A stretch of 64,000 bases of DNA from Chryseobacterium senegalense (lineage in GTDB: Bacteria > Bacteroidota > Bacteroidia > Flavobacteriales > Weeksellaceae). The notes under the pieces were generated by a model. That model was given only the letters and a program-made list of their open reading frames with translations, was not told the origin of the DNA and searched no databases. Shown here piece by piece: positions 36,180 to 45,363 of the stretch (position 1 is the stretch's first letter; each line of letters begins with the position of its first letter). The position numbers were made by a program, and so were the translations under genes. The stretch lies in the NCBI GenBank assembly GCA_001403755.1, contig CYUH01000013.1, forward strand, positions 274,177-338,176, in the 5' to 3' direction.

Positions 36180-36662
36180 TTAGAAATTTGGACAATCTTG
36201 TACTTTAATATTAGGAATATTAAGCGTTTTACCATCTAAGGTAACCTTCACTTCCTGAAAATCACCATAAACACAATCGCCTGTTGTATCTTTGAAATCT
36301 CCATTCGTTGCTTCAATTTTTACATTGTTCCCGTACAAAGTGTAATTATTTTCATTAAAATCAAATCGGTTTAAAGTGTAATTTTTTCCATCAATTTTAA
36401 TGATTCCTTGGTTGGAATTTTGGTCAAAATAGAAAAGTGTTTTTCCTTCCTGAGTGAAAATTGCTCGGCCAATCTCGGCCGATATATCTTGTGGGATTAC
36501 ATTGAAAACTCCGGAATATTCAGGATTTTCTATGTTTGAATTAGTGGTACTATCAGAAATGGTATTTTCAGAATTTTGTTGGGAACCTTGGGTAGCGGAT
36601 TCCACATCTTTTTTGCATGACACCAAAACCGCAAGAGCAATGATGGGAAGAAAATTTTTCAT
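36180..36662 (-). CDS. Lipoprotein of unknown function
   Basis: 160 residues. Lipobox LAVLVSCKKD (Cys about 16), then a Ser/Asn/Thr-rich linker and a C-terminal beta-rich domain (IGRAIFTQEGKTLFYFDQN, KIDGKNYTLNRFDFNENNYTLYG) like small NigD/META-type periplasmic domains. It lies between the GNAT-like gene and aroQ on the same strand. Confidence 0.75.
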   Translation of the reverse strand: MKNFLPIIALAVLVSCKKDVESATQGSQQNSENTISDSTTNSNIENPEYSGVFNVIPQDISAEIGRAIFTQEGKTLFYFDQNSNQGIIKIDGKNYTLNRFDFNENNYTLYGNNVKIEATNGDFKDTTGDCVYGDFQEVKVTLDGKTLNIPNIKVQDCPNF

Positions 36663-36689
36663 ATTTTTTTTCTAACAACTCATCAATAA

Positions 36690-37115
36690 TCATTCCTTAT
36701 GGTGTTCTAGAAGTAAATTTGTAATTGCTAGACGATAACCATTTAGGCCAAAACCACTTAACACTGCATCCGTGTTCGGTGCAGTAACCGATTTTTGACG
36801 AAATTCTTCTCTCTTGTAAATGTTGCTGATGTGAACCTCAATTTTGCGTTTCGGAATATTTTTAAGACAATCCGCGATTGCATACGAATAATGCGTGTAA
36901 GCACCAGGATTGATCACTAATGCATCGAAATCATCTAGTTGCATTCGATTGATGAGTTCGCCTTCCACATTAGATTGGAAGAAATCTATATGGTGCTGAT
37001 TAAAATCTGATTTTAAAGTATCGAGATAATCTTCCATGCAAATATTGCCATATATTTCTGGCTCGCGCGTTCCGAGAAGATTAAGGTTGGGACCATTGAT
37101 AATAAGTATTTTCAT
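36690..37115 (-). CDS. aroQ: Type II 3-dehydroquinate dehydratase
   Basis: 141 residues from the ATG at 37115 (MKILIINGPNLNLLGTREPEIYG). Type II dehydroquinase motifs are GPNLNLLGTREPEIYG with the catalytic Tyr, FFQSNVEGELINRM (about 51-64), VINPGAYTHYSYAI (about 75-88) and EVHISNIYKREEFR with the catalytic His. A longer frame to 37136 is rejected because it would begin inside a good -7 box (TATATTTG, 37141-37134). Confidence 0.95.
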   Translation of the reverse strand: MKILIINGPNLNLLGTREPEIYGNICMEDYLDTLKSDFNQHHIDFFQSNVEGELINRMQLDDFDALVINPGAYTHYSYAIADCLKNIPKRKIEVHISNIYKREEFRQKSVTAPNTDAVLSGFGLNGYRLAITNLLLEHHKE

Positions 37116-37149
37116 AAGTACAAAATAACTAATCAAATATAAATATAAA

Positions 37150-37178
37150 AAAACTTCCGAAAAAAATTTTCGGAAGTT
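37150..37178 (-). terminator. Terminator downstream of rpsT and the first tRNA-Glu
   Basis: AAACTTCCG and CGGAAGTTT pair around an A/T-rich loop; on the minus strand a T run follows. It begins directly after the encoded CCA end of the tRNA. Confidence 0.88.
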
Positions 37179-37253
37179 TGGTAGCCCGTAGGGGAATCGA
37201 ACCCCTCTTACCAGGATGAAAACCTGAGGTCCTAACCGATAGACGAACGGGCC
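37179..37253 (-). tRNA. tRNA-Glu (anticodon TTC), CCA encoded
   Basis: Cloverleaf on the minus strand: acceptor GGCCCGT pairs with ACGGGCT (G1-T72 wobble), anticodon arm CAGG-TTTTCAT-CCTG with anticodon TTC, T arm GGGGTTCGATTCCCC. Discriminator A is followed by an encoded CCA (37181-37179). It lies 18 nt after rpsT with no clear promoter between, so it is probably cotranscribed with it. Confidence 0.96.
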
Positions 37254-37271
37254 GTGCGTCTTTTTATAAGT

Positions 37272-37526
37272 TTACGCTAATTTATTAACGTGCTTAGTCA
37301 ACTTGCTTTTTAAGTTTGCAGCTTTGTTTTTGTGGATAATGTTTTTCTTCACTAATTTATCCAACAAAGAGATTACTTTTGGCAACTGTTCAACAGCAAC
37401 TTTTTTATCTTCTTCATTTCTCAATACTTTCAAAGCTGTTCTAGCAGTCTTGTGATAGTATCTGTTTCTTAATCTTTTCTTTTCGCTTTGTCTGATTCTT
37501 TTCAGAGCTGATTTATGATTTGCCAT
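37272..37526 (-). CDS. rpsT: 30S ribosomal protein S20
   Basis: 84 residues: MANHKSALKRIRQSEKKRLRN start, strongly basic, three-helix pattern, ending NLKSKLTKHVNKLA. It binds 16S rRNA early in assembly. It has its own consensus promoter and sits between two tRNA-Glu genes on the same strand. Confidence 0.97.
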   Translation of the reverse strand: MANHKSALKRIRQSEKKRLRNRYYHKTARTALKVLRNEEDKKVAVEQLPKVISLLDKLVKKNIIHKNKAANLKSKLTKHVNKLA

Positions 37527-37545
37527 ATCTTCTAAAACTTGGGTG

Positions 37546-37575
37546 CAAAGATATAAATCTTTTTTTAATTACAAA
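37546..37575 (-). promoter_or_regulatory. Promoter of rpsT
   Basis: TTTG (37575-37572), 18 nt, TATCTTTG (37553-37546) on the minus strand; 19 nt from the -7 box to the ATG. Confidence 0.8.
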
Positions 37576-37611
37576 ATATTTTTTTCACTTTTTTTTCAGA
37601 ATTTTCATTCT

Positions 37612-37686
37612 TGGTAGCCTATAGGGGAATCGAACCCCTGTTGCAAGAATGAAAATCTTGAGTCCTTACCACTAGACGAATAGGCC
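37612..37686 (-). tRNA. tRNA-Glu (anticodon TTC), second copy, CCA encoded
   Basis: Acceptor GGCCTAT with ATAGGCT (G1-T72), anticodon arm CAAGA-TTTTCAT-TCTTG, T arm GGGGTTCGATTCCCC, encoded CCA at 37614-37612. It differs from the first copy in the acceptor, D and anticodon stems but reads the same codons. Confidence 0.96.
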
Positions 37687-37702
37687 TTTGTTTTGAGGAC
37701 TG

Positions 37703-37733
37703 CAAAAATAGAAACTATTTTTTTAATACGCAA
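37703..37733 (-). promoter_or_regulatory. Promoter of the second tRNA-Glu gene
   Basis: TTG (37733-37731), 20 nt, TATTTTTG (37710-37703) on the minus strand; 16 nt from the -7 box to the tRNA 5' end. Confidence 0.65.
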
Positions 37734-37747
37734 TACTATTTTAAAAA

Positions 37748-39031
37748 TTATTTAAAATTTTTCTGAATCACGGTATTTTTAATTCCTTTATCCTCTACTA
37801 CTTTTTGGGCATTTACGGCTTCTTCCAAGGTTGAAAATCTTCCGTAAGTATAATAGAATTTGCCATTTTCCTTTGTGCGAACGACATCTTTTAAGGTATT
37901 TAACATATAAGAATTTGCACTAAGTTTCTGCTCAGTTACGGCGATCTCTATGGTATAATAACCAATTCCTAATTTTTGGTTGGGAACAAAAGAGATCGAA
38001 GTAGCATTTCGGAATCCAGCTTCCTTGGCCGTTTTTATATTATTATCGCGTACGGAAGCGAAATTGGTTGTTCCATAATAATATTTATACAAGCCATTCT
38101 CTTTTATAGTAAGAATATAATTTAAACCTTTCAGTGTCGGATCATTGTCATTATACTTGCTCGGGGAAGACATTAACAAAATTCTAAAATCGTTTTTCAG
38201 TGGTTTTTCAACAGGCTTTTCGACTTCGCTTTTTAGAGTGGCTTCATTTCTGCCAATCGCTTTTTTATAACTAAGTATTGCGTCATAAATACTTTCTGCG
38301 ATTTCATTTTGCCCTTTATCAGATCCCAAATACATCGCATCATCATAATTACTGATAAAACCGGTCTCGATAAGCACAGACGGCATCGCATTTAATCGAA
38401 GCACGTGCAAATTTTGTTGTTTTACTCCCCGCGAAAATCTTTTATCCTTATTTGCGAAATTTCCTTCCACAAAACTCCCGAACAGCAAACTACTTTCCAA
38501 ATACTTACTTTGTTGAATTTTCAATGCGATTAATGATTCCGGAGACTTCGGGTCGTAGCTAGCAAACATTTGGCGGTCTTTTTCATCCAAGTAAATCACA
38601 TCGTTTTCTGCTTTTGCTACTTCAAGGTTGGTTTTATTCTGGTCTGGACCTTGCACAAATGTTTCCGTTCCGTAAGGTGATGTTTTAGTATTAGCATTCA
38701 CGTGAACGGATATAAACAAATCTGCTTTACTCCGATTAGCAAGCGTAGTTCGATCAGTTAATGAAGGATATTCGTCAATTTTTCTGGTGTAAATAACTTT
38801 GAAATCTTTATCCTTTTCTAGCATTCTCCCTAGTTTCAAAACAACAGAAAGTGTAATATCTTTTTCACGCAACGTTCCGAACTCACTATAGTAACGATTG
38901 GCACCATGATCGGAACCGCCATGCCCAGCATCTAAAACAATGGTGAACTTTTTTTGTGCACCGCTGAAGCTAAACAAAAAGATAAAAACGAATAAAAAAT
39001 ATTTTTTAAAAGAAAATCTATGGGTAATCAT
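37748..39031 (-). CDS. N-acetylmuramoyl-L-alanine amidase (Amidase_3) with C-terminal SPOR-like region
   Basis: 427 residues. Signal peptide (VFIFLFSFSGAQ). Zinc-amidase domain about residues 28-260: IVLDAGHGGSDHGA (first zinc His), REKDITLSVVLKLG, LFISVHVNANTKTS (second His pair) and VLIETGFISNYDD (catalytic Glu). About 345-427 shows two SPOR-like halves (GIGYYTIEIAVTEQKL; GKFYYTYGRFSTLEEAVN), which would target denuded septal glycan. It cleaves cross-link peptides from glycan during cell separation. Divergent from lptD. Confidence 0.92.
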   Translation of the reverse strand: MITHRFSFKKYFLFVFIFLFSFSGAQKKFTIVLDAGHGGSDHGANRYYSEFGTLREKDITLSVVLKLGRMLEKDKDFKVIYTRKIDEYPSLTDRTTLANRSKADLFISVHVNANTKTSPYGTETFVQGPDQNKTNLEVAKAENDVIYLDEKDRQMFASYDPKSPESLIALKIQQSKYLESSLLFGSFVEGNFANKDKRFSRGVKQQNLHVLRLNAMPSVLIETGFISNYDDAMYLGSDKGQNEIAESIYDAILSYKKAIGRNEATLKSEVEKPVEKPLKNDFRILLMSSPSKYNDNDPTLKGLNYILTIKENGLYKYYYGTTNFASVRDNNIKTAKEAGFRNATSISFVPNQKLGIGYYTIEIAVTEQKLSANSYMLNTLKDVVRTKENGKFYYTYGRFSTLEEAVNAQKVVEDKGIKNTVIQKNFK

Positions 39032-39053
39032 CTTGAGATTTTAAAAATTATGC

Positions 39054-39061
39054 TAATTTTG
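39054..39061 (+). promoter_or_regulatory. Probable -7 element of lptD
   Basis: TAATTTTG matches TAnnTTTG and lies 26 nt before the TTG start at 39087. Confidence 0.45.
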
Positions 39062-39086
39062 ACCACAAATTACAGAAATTATTGCT

Positions 39087-41678
39087 TTGGCCAAAACGAG
39101 CTTCAAAAATATATTACATATTCTAATTATCCTAATTTTTAACAGTTTTTTAGCACATTACCATGCTCAAAATTTGTCTGAAAACAAGATAGTTAACGAT
39201 CCAATTCGCAAATCTGATACCGTGGTTCTAAAAAAGGAACAGCTTGAATCTGTGGTAGAAACAAAGGCGGACAACATCCGAAACGATATCCAAAAAAGGA
39301 TGACTTACCTCAATAAAAAAGCACAGGTAAAATATCAGGATATGCAAATTGATGCCGATTATATTTCCATAGATTGGGACCAATCGCTCATTTTTGCCAG
39401 AGGAGAATTGGATTCTTTAGGCAAAATAAAAAATCCGGCAATGGCCACCCAAGCCGGCAAAACCTACGAATACGACGAGTTCACTTATAATATCAAAACC
39501 CGCCAAGCAATTGCTTTTAACGCAAGAACTGAAGAAAGTGAAGGCGTGATTGTCGCTGAAAAAACTAAGAAATATAACGATTCTGTCTTCTTTATGAGAA
39601 GAGGAAAATATACAACCGATGAGTATTTTATCAAGAAAAAAGATACCATTGCTGATTATTATTTGCTCGCTCCAAATATTAAATTAATTAAAGGAAAAGA
39701 AAAATCGCAAGTGATTACAGGACCGATTCAAATGTATATCGAACAAGTGCCTACTCCTCTGATTATGCCGTTTGCCATTTTGCCGTTTTCCGATAAAAGA
39801 AGTGCAGGAATATTAATCCCAAGCTTTGGTGAGCGAGAAGATGTAGGTTTTTTCCTGAACGGATTAGGTTATTATCAACCGATTGGGGAACATTTTGACC
39901 TAAAAATCCTTGCTGATCTTTATACAAAAGGGAGCTGGAACCTTCGACCCGAATTGAATTACAAAAAAAACTATCGCTATACCGGGAATTTCTCCGCAGA
40001 TATCGGAACCACCGTTCGTGGGATCAAAGGACTTTCGGATTACTCGAAATCTTCAACCTATCGAATTGCGTGGAGACATCAACAAGATGCCAAAGCCAAT
40101 CCTTTCCTTACTTTTTCGGCTTCGGTAGATTTGGTGAGCAATAAATTTTATAATAATACGGTAAACAACAACTACGCATTCAACCAAAACAACCTAAATG
40201 CGCAACAAAACTCTTCGATAAGTATTGTAAAACGGTTTCTCACTTTGCCCATTACCATTACCGGAACATCTTCTTATTCCCAGAATTTCTCCACCGGATT
40301 GGCAGATTTGAAACTGCCTGTATTAAATGTAGCAATCAATCAGTTTTATCTGTTTAAACCAAAAACCGGTGTTCGACAAGGCCTTTTAGAAAACATCACG
40401 GTGAATACAGGCTTAAACTTTAATAATTACGTACAAACCAATGAAGGTGAGCTTTTCACTTCCACAATGTGGGACAAAATGCAAACCGGCCTAAAAAACA
40501 ATATTGCTCTCGGAACCAATACCACCATCGCAAAATATTTCACATTTTCTCTTTCAGCCAATATTGACAATGCGTTGACCACGAAAACATTAACCAGAAC
40601 TTACAATCCACTGACCAATACCGTGGATGATGTTTTGAATAAAAAGATTGCAGGTTATTCCTCTTTTTCAACCAGTGCGAGTTTGCAAACTGTACTTTAC
40701 GGAATGTTAAATTTCAAGAAAACATCGGGAATTCAGGCAATCCGACACATGATGACGCCACAAATTGGTTTCAGCTATTCCCCAGATTTCTCTGCCTCGA
40801 ATTTTGGTTATTATAAAAATTATTACAACGATCGCGGCGAGATGACCTCCTACTCTATTTTCGACCGTGGAATCGTGGGATCACCGAATTCAGGACTGGT
40901 ACAAGCGATGACTTTTTCGATTAATAACAATTTGGAAATGAAAGTGAAATCGAAAAAAGACTCTACCGGAATCAAAAAAATTAAAATTTTTGAAAGTTTA
41001 AATTTTAATACCAGTTATAATTTCGCTGCACCGATCTACAAATGGTCGATGTTTACCTTCAGAGGGCAAACCACTATATTCGATAAATTAAATTTGAATA
41101 CCGGATTAACATTGGAACCTTATCAGATTGTTTTTGCGCCAGGTGAAAATACCGGAATCAGAACTGATAATTTTGGGCATTTCAGCGTTCAAGGGTTCAA
41201 TGCTCAACTTTCGTACCCGCTCAGCAGCGCAATTTTCGAAAAGAAAGATAAGGAAGAAGCATCTAAAAAATATAATAAGAAAGGCGAAATCCGCAATGAG
41301 AATTATTACTTTGATGAGGATAATTATTCTCGTTTCGAACAACCCTGGACCTTAAATGTGAATGCCCAATATAGTTATACAAGAAGTTTAACACGTTTTG
41401 GAAATAAAATGGCTTCGGTAGGTTTAGACGGAAGTATCAAGCTAACTCCATTTTGGAATATTACCGGAAATCTTTACTACGACGTCATTAGCAAAGAAAT
41501 TGCCAATACGCAGATCGGTTTCTCCCGAGATCAAAGGAGTTTCACGATAAATTTCAATTGGATCCCTTATGGACAGTACAAAGTGTACGATTTTTTCATC
41601 GGAATAAAAGCCAACATCCTTCGAGATGCGCTGAAATATAAGGACCGAAGTTTCACCCAACCGAATGCACCTTTCTAA
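39087..41678 (+). CDS. lptD: LPS-assembly outer membrane protein LptD
   Basis: 863 residues. Signal peptide (ILHILIILIFNSFLAHYHAQ). About residues 90-215 form the OstA/LptA-like jelly roll (VKYQDMQIDADYISIDW, ARTEESEGVIVAEKTKKYND), and the rest is a large beta-barrel with many aromatic strands. PLIMPFAILPFSDKRSAGILIPSFGE (about 225-250) is the characteristic segment leading into the LptD barrel. It would insert lipopolysaccharide into the outer leaflet. The frame opens at TTG 39087; no ATG is available before the signal peptide, so TTG is the likely start. A RidA gene follows after 52 nt with its own -7 box. Confidence 0.88.
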   Translation: MAKTSFKNILHILIILIFNSFLAHYHAQNLSENKIVNDPIRKSDTVVLKKEQLESVVETKADNIRNDIQKRMTYLNKKAQVKYQDMQIDADYISIDWDQSLIFARGELDSLGKIKNPAMATQAGKTYEYDEFTYNIKTRQAIAFNARTEESEGVIVAEKTKKYNDSVFFMRRGKYTTDEYFIKKKDTIADYYLLAPNIKLIKGKEKSQVITGPIQMYIEQVPTPLIMPFAILPFSDKRSAGILIPSFGEREDVGFFLNGLGYYQPIGEHFDLKILADLYTKGSWNLRPELNYKKNYRYTGNFSADIGTTVRGIKGLSDYSKSSTYRIAWRHQQDAKANPFLTFSASVDLVSNKFYNNTVNNNYAFNQNNLNAQQNSSISIVKRFLTLPITITGTSSYSQNFSTGLADLKLPVLNVAINQFYLFKPKTGVRQGLLENITVNTGLNFNNYVQTNEGELFTSTMWDKMQTGLKNNIALGTNTTIAKYFTFSLSANIDNALTTKTLTRTYNPLTNTVDDVLNKKIAGYSSFSTSASLQTVLYGMLNFKKTSGIQAIRHMMTPQIGFSYSPDFSASNFGYYKNYYNDRGEMTSYSIFDRGIVGSPNSGLVQAMTFSINNNLEMKVKSKKDSTGIKKIKIFESLNFNTSYNFAAPIYKWSMFTFRGQTTIFDKLNLNTGLTLEPYQIVFAPGENTGIRTDNFGHFSVQGFNAQLSYPLSSAIFEKKDKEEASKKYNKKGEIRNENYYFDEDNYSRFEQPWTLNVNAQYSYTRSLTRFGNKMASVGLDGSIKLTPFWNITGNLYYDVISKEIANTQIGFSRDQRSFTINFNWIPYGQYKVYDFFIGIKANILRDALKYKDRSFTQPNAPF

Positions 41679-41730
41679 AACATTTTAAAGAATTAAACAT
41701 AAGTTTTATATTTGCTCAAATTATGTCATC

Positions 41731-42111
41731 ATGAAAAAAATAATATCTACTGCCAATGCTCCCGCTGCTATCGGACCTTATTCACAAGCAAATTTTGCCA
41801 ACGGAATCTTGTATATTTCTGGCCAAATTCCTGTAAATCCCGAAACCGGTAAGTTGGTAGAAGGAATTGAAAAAGAAACACATCAGGTGATGAAAAATCT
41901 GGAAGCAATTCTAACTGAAGCTGGAATGAATTTCAAAAATGTGGTAAAAGCAACCATTTTTCTAAAAAACATGGACGATTTTGCGGTGATGAATGATATT
42001 TATGCATCTTATTTGGATGCGAATAGCTACCCGGCAAGAGAAACGGTGCAGGTTTCCTGCTTGCCAAAGAATGTTGATATTGAGATTTCCATGATTGCAC
42101 ATCAATTTTAA
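41731..42111 (+). CDS. ridA: RidA family reactive intermediate deaminase
   Basis: 126 residues. NAPAAIGPYSQANFANGILYISGQIP (about 8-33), VVKATIFLKNMDDFAVMN, and PARETVQVSCLPKNVDIEISMIA with the Arg that binds the substrate carboxylate. It hydrolyses enamine/imine intermediates such as 2-aminoacrylate. A TATATTTG -7 box precedes it, and the next gene begins immediately after its stop. Confidence 0.95.
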   Translation: MKKIISTANAPAAIGPYSQANFANGILYISGQIPVNPETGKLVEGIEKETHQVMKNLEAILTEAGMNFKNVVKATIFLKNMDDFAVMNDIYASYLDANSYPARETVQVSCLPKNVDIEISMIAHQF

Positions 42112-42573
42112 ATGAATTTTCTTCGAAACACATTTGCGGTCATTATTGGGCTTGCTGTAGCTGCACTTATTATAACTTTGGGAATAAGGCTCAATTCCTC
42201 GTGGATCACTTATGAGAATTTCACACCATTCAAGCGCTGGGAAACCTTGCTGAAATCTGTGGAACATAAACCTTATTTCTTTGTCGCATTATTGATTTCA
42301 TCGGGAATTGCTGCGACGGTTGGTGGGGTTGTTACTGCAATTATAGTGAAGTATGCAAAAGTGGCTTATGCAATTTTGATTGGGTTTATCCTGCTGTTTA
42401 TTGCAATGCTCGATATTATTATTTTCCCTTATCATCCTACTTTTTATAAGATTCTTATTTTCCTCACTTTTTTTCCGTTTGCATGGATTGGTGGGAAAAT
42501 TACCGAAGTCATTTATGAAAGGAAAAAGAAAAATACAAGAAAAATACAGCACAAAAAAAACGCAACTCATTAA
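42112..42573 (+). CDS. Four-helix integral membrane protein, unknown function
   Basis: 153 residues. Membrane segments at about 5-25 (TFAVIIGLAVAALIITLGI), 60-80 (FVALLISSGIAATVGGVVTAI), 83-105 and 108-130, then a strongly basic tail (ERKKKNTRKIQHKKN). No family recognised. Its ATG directly follows the ridA stop codon, so it is translationally coupled to ridA. Its stop codon lies in the loop of a terminator. Confidence 0.8.
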   Translation: MNFLRNTFAVIIGLAVAALIITLGIRLNSSWITYENFTPFKRWETLLKSVEHKPYFFVALLISSGIAATVGGVVTAIIVKYAKVAYAILIGFILLFIAMLDIIIFPYHPTFYKILIFLTFFPFAWIGGKITEVIYERKKKNTRKIQHKKNATH

Positions 42574-42586
42574 GTTGCGTTTTTTA
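42555..42586. terminator. Bidirectional terminator between the membrane-protein gene and degP
   Basis: CGCAACT (42561-42567) and AGTTGCG (42573-42579) with A runs before and T runs after, usable on both strands. Confidence 0.85.
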
Positions 42587-42601
42587 TTTTATTTAATTTA
42601 A

Positions 42602-44116
42602 CTAAGGCATTTTGAAACCTCTAGTGGTAATTCTACCGTACGCATCAACATATTTTACCTGCACATTGCCGGAATATCCGTTTAGAATTTTTTCGATATC
42701 TTTTTGGGAATTGACCGGTTTTCCATTTATTTCGATAACGATGTAATTATCCACAATTCCGATTTTGGACATTTCGCTTCCTTCAACTACATTTTTCGCT
42801 ACAACACCACTATTCAGTCCGTAATCAGTTTTGAAACGTTCGCTTAAAGTCTCAAATTCTGCACCAATTTTTTCAGTAACACTCAAGTCCGCTTTGCTTC
42901 GGAATGAAGTTCCACCTTTCTGATCTTTTAAAGTTACATTCACCGTATTTTGCTTCCCGTTTCTTAGATAGGTCACTGCTACTTTATCACCAGGTCTTTT
43001 GCTTCCGACAGCAAATGACAAATCATAATAACTAGAAATTTCTGTGTTATCCACTTTGGTAATAATGTCGCCGGTTTTTAAACCTGCATCTTCTGCTCCT
43101 CCGTTTTCTGAAACTTCTATCAAATAAACTCCATCTCCGGATTTAATATTTGTTTTCTTTTGCTGATTGTAGGCGGTTACCTGTCTCTGATCGGACAAAT
43201 CCAAAGGAACAACTCCTAAAAATCCACGCTGTACTAGACCGAACTTCTTGATGTCCTCGACAACTTTTCTAGCTAGGTTCGCCGGAACTGCGAAACCATA
43301 TCCTTCATAGTATCCTGTTTTGGATGAAATTGCCGAGTTGATTCCTATTAATTCACCATTCGGATTTACAAGCGCACCTCCAGAATTTCCTGGATTAATT
43401 GCCGCGTCAGTTTGGATAAAACTTTCAATAGGTGTTCTGGATTGCTGGCTAAGTAAATCAATGCTTCTACCTTTCGCGGAGACAATTCCTGCGGTTACTG
43501 TAGAATTCAATCCCATCGGGTTTCCAACTGCCAAAACCCATTGGCCAACTTCTACATTGTCGGAATTGCCAAAATTTAGGTAAGGCAGTCCTTTCTCTTC
43601 AATCTTCAATAGCGCAATATCCGTAGTTGGATCGGTTCCTATCAAATTAGCGATGTATGATTTTTTATTGGAAAGCACCACTTCTAGTTTACTCGCACCT
43701 GCTACGACGTGGTTGTTTGAAATGATATAACCATCCGGGGAAATAATCACTCCTGAACCCATTCCGGTAGGCATATCTTTAGGTTGTTGCTGTTGCTTTT
43801 GATTGTTTCCAAAAGGATTCCCGAAGAAAAGATCGAACATATCTTGTTCGCTTCTTGCAGAGGTTCTATTGGAATAATTTTTTATACTTACTACTGCTGG
43901 AACAGTCATTTTAGAAGCTTTCACAAAATCATCTCCCACACCGGCCATATTGAATGAAGCATATTTTGCGTCATTGTTTTTTGGTGCAAAATAGGAAAAC
44001 TCGGAATCGGAATTGTTTTCACCGAAATAGTGAATGGCTCCAAATGTGGTAGCCCCAGAAACTGCACCTACAAAGGCGTAAGGAATCAGTTTTTTTAAAG
44101 TATTCTTCATGTCCAT
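42602..44116 (-). CDS. degP: Do-type periplasmic serine protease DegP/HtrA
   Basis: 504 residues. N-terminal signal or anchor (LIPYAFVGAVSGATTFGAIHYF). Chymotrypsin-fold protease with catalytic triad in ISNNHVVAGAS (His), TDIALLKIE (Asp) and DAAINPGNSGGALVNPNG (Ser, about 250), then two PDZ domains (about 290-390 and 410-500). A Gln-rich insert (NNQKQQQQPKD) is the LA-loop region. It degrades misfolded envelope proteins. TAAATTTG (44155-44148) is a probable -7 box. Confidence 0.95.
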   Translation of the reverse strand: MDMKNTLKKLIPYAFVGAVSGATTFGAIHYFGENNSDSEFSYFAPKNNDAKYASFNMAGVGDDFVKASKMTVPAVVSIKNYSNRTSARSEQDMFDLFFGNPFGNNQKQQQQPKDMPTGMGSGVIISPDGYIISNNHVVAGASKLEVVLSNKKSYIANLIGTDPTTDIALLKIEEKGLPYLNFGNSDNVEVGQWVLAVGNPMGLNSTVTAGIVSAKGRSIDLLSQQSRTPIESFIQTDAAINPGNSGGALVNPNGELIGINSAISSKTGYYEGYGFAVPANLARKVVEDIKKFGLVQRGFLGVVPLDLSDQRQVTAYNQQKKTNIKSGDGVYLIEVSENGGAEDAGLKTGDIITKVDNTEISSYYDLSFAVGSKRPGDKVAVTYLRNGKQNTVNVTLKDQKGGTSFRSKADLSVTEKIGAEFETLSERFKTDYGLNSGVVAKNVVEGSEMSKIGIVDNYIVIEINGKPVNSQKDIEKILNGYSGNVQVKYVDAYGRITTRGFKMP

Positions 44117-44416
44117 AATCTATTAACTCAATTTTTTTTTAGTAGTTCAAATTTAATGCTAAATCAGTATTATTTAAAAATGCTTTGTTTGAACTTTAAC
44201 GAAAAATTAACAAGAATTATAAAATTTTAATGATAACCCACTATATACAGAGAAATTTAAGCAAAATTATACCAATCAATTGATAAAAAACTCATTCAAA
44301 ATTATTGTCCGAAAACCAATGAAAATCCGCTGACAAATAGACATCCAACCCAAATAACGGAAAAATTTCGCCACCTCAATTGCTTTGTTTAAATTTGTTA
44401 CCATCACTATTTTTTT
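44117..44416. promoter_or_regulatory. Divergent intergenic region between degP and the deiminase operon
   Basis: 300 bp without a gene. It holds two probable -7 boxes: TAAATTTG at 44148-44155 on the minus strand for degP, and TAAATTTG at 44390-44397 on the plus strand, 19 nt before the deiminase ATG. Very AT-rich; no palindromic operator or RNA motif is recognised. Confidence 0.5.
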
Positions 44417-45331
44417 ATGAAACTTAATATTACTAACGAAACATCCAAACTAAAATCCGTTGTACTTGGCTTGCCAAATTCTATGGGTCCGGCCCATTCT
44501 TTAGAAGACAGCTATGATGCAAAATCCTATCATTCCTTACAAAACGGAATTTATCCTCAGGAAAAAGATATCGTCGAGGAGATGTCTGCCTTTGAAAAAG
44601 TATTGAAAAAACACGATGTAGAAGTTTACAGACCGCACCTTATCGAAGACTACAACCAAGTTTTTGCGCGTGATGTCGCTTTCGTGATTGATGATAAAAT
44701 GATTATCTCAAACATCATTCAGGATCGATATGATGAGCAAGATGCCTACCGAAAAATATTTGCCAGAGTGGGCTGGAAAAAAATTATCAATTTACCCGAT
44801 AGTGCTCATATTGAAGGTGGCGACGTGATTGTATGGAACGATTTCCTCTTCATCGGGACTTGTTTTTCAGAAGATTACCGAAGTTTCAAAACCGCCCGAA
44901 CGAACGAATATGCGATTGAAATCCTGAAAGAATATTTTCCGAAGAAAAGAATTATCGACCTGGAACTGAAAAAAAATGACACCAATCCATTTGAGGGAAT
45001 TCTCCATTTGGATTGCACGTTCAATCCGGTTGGAAAAGATAAATGCATTATTTACAAAGACGGATTTGTGGATGAAAGCGATTACCGACTACTAATCGAT
45101 ATATTCGGGGAAGAAAACTGTTTTCATGTAACACAACAAGAAATGTTCGAAATGAATCCTAATATTTTCTCGATTTCACCGGAAATTGTAGTTTCTGATG
45201 AGCGTTTTACCCGCCTGAACAACCATCTTCGCAACGAATGGGGAATGACGGTTGAGGAGATCCCATATCACGAAATTTCGAAAATGGGCGGACTGCTCCG
45301 TTGCTCCACATTACCATTAGCAAGGGAATAA
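44417..45331 (+). CDS. Amidinotransferase-fold hydrolase (DDAH / arginine deiminase-like)
   Basis: 304 residues, pentein fold. Guanidino-binding and catalytic features: FARDVAFVIDDKMII (about 76-90), AHIEGGDVIVWNDFLFIG with the E-G-G-D motif (about 133-150), LHLDCTFNPV with the catalytic His (about 195), and the nucleophilic Cys near the end (GGLLRCSTLPLARE, about 297). Members hydrolyse dimethylarginine or arginine to citrulline, or transfer amidino groups; substrate not decidable. It is the first gene of a nine-gene run and is followed 32 nt later by a second, different member of the fold. Confidence 0.88.
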   Translation: MKLNITNETSKLKSVVLGLPNSMGPAHSLEDSYDAKSYHSLQNGIYPQEKDIVEEMSAFEKVLKKHDVEVYRPHLIEDYNQVFARDVAFVIDDKMIISNIIQDRYDEQDAYRKIFARVGWKKIINLPDSAHIEGGDVIVWNDFLFIGTCFSEDYRSFKTARTNEYAIEILKEYFPKKRIIDLELKKNDTNPFEGILHLDCTFNPVGKDKCIIYKDGFVDESDYRLLIDIFGEENCFHVTQQEMFEMNPNIFSISPEIVVSDERFTRLNNHLRNEWGMTVEEIPYHEISKMGGLLRCSTLPLARE

Positions 45332-45363
45332 ATTTCTTTATAGATTCAAATTTTTTAAAAAAA

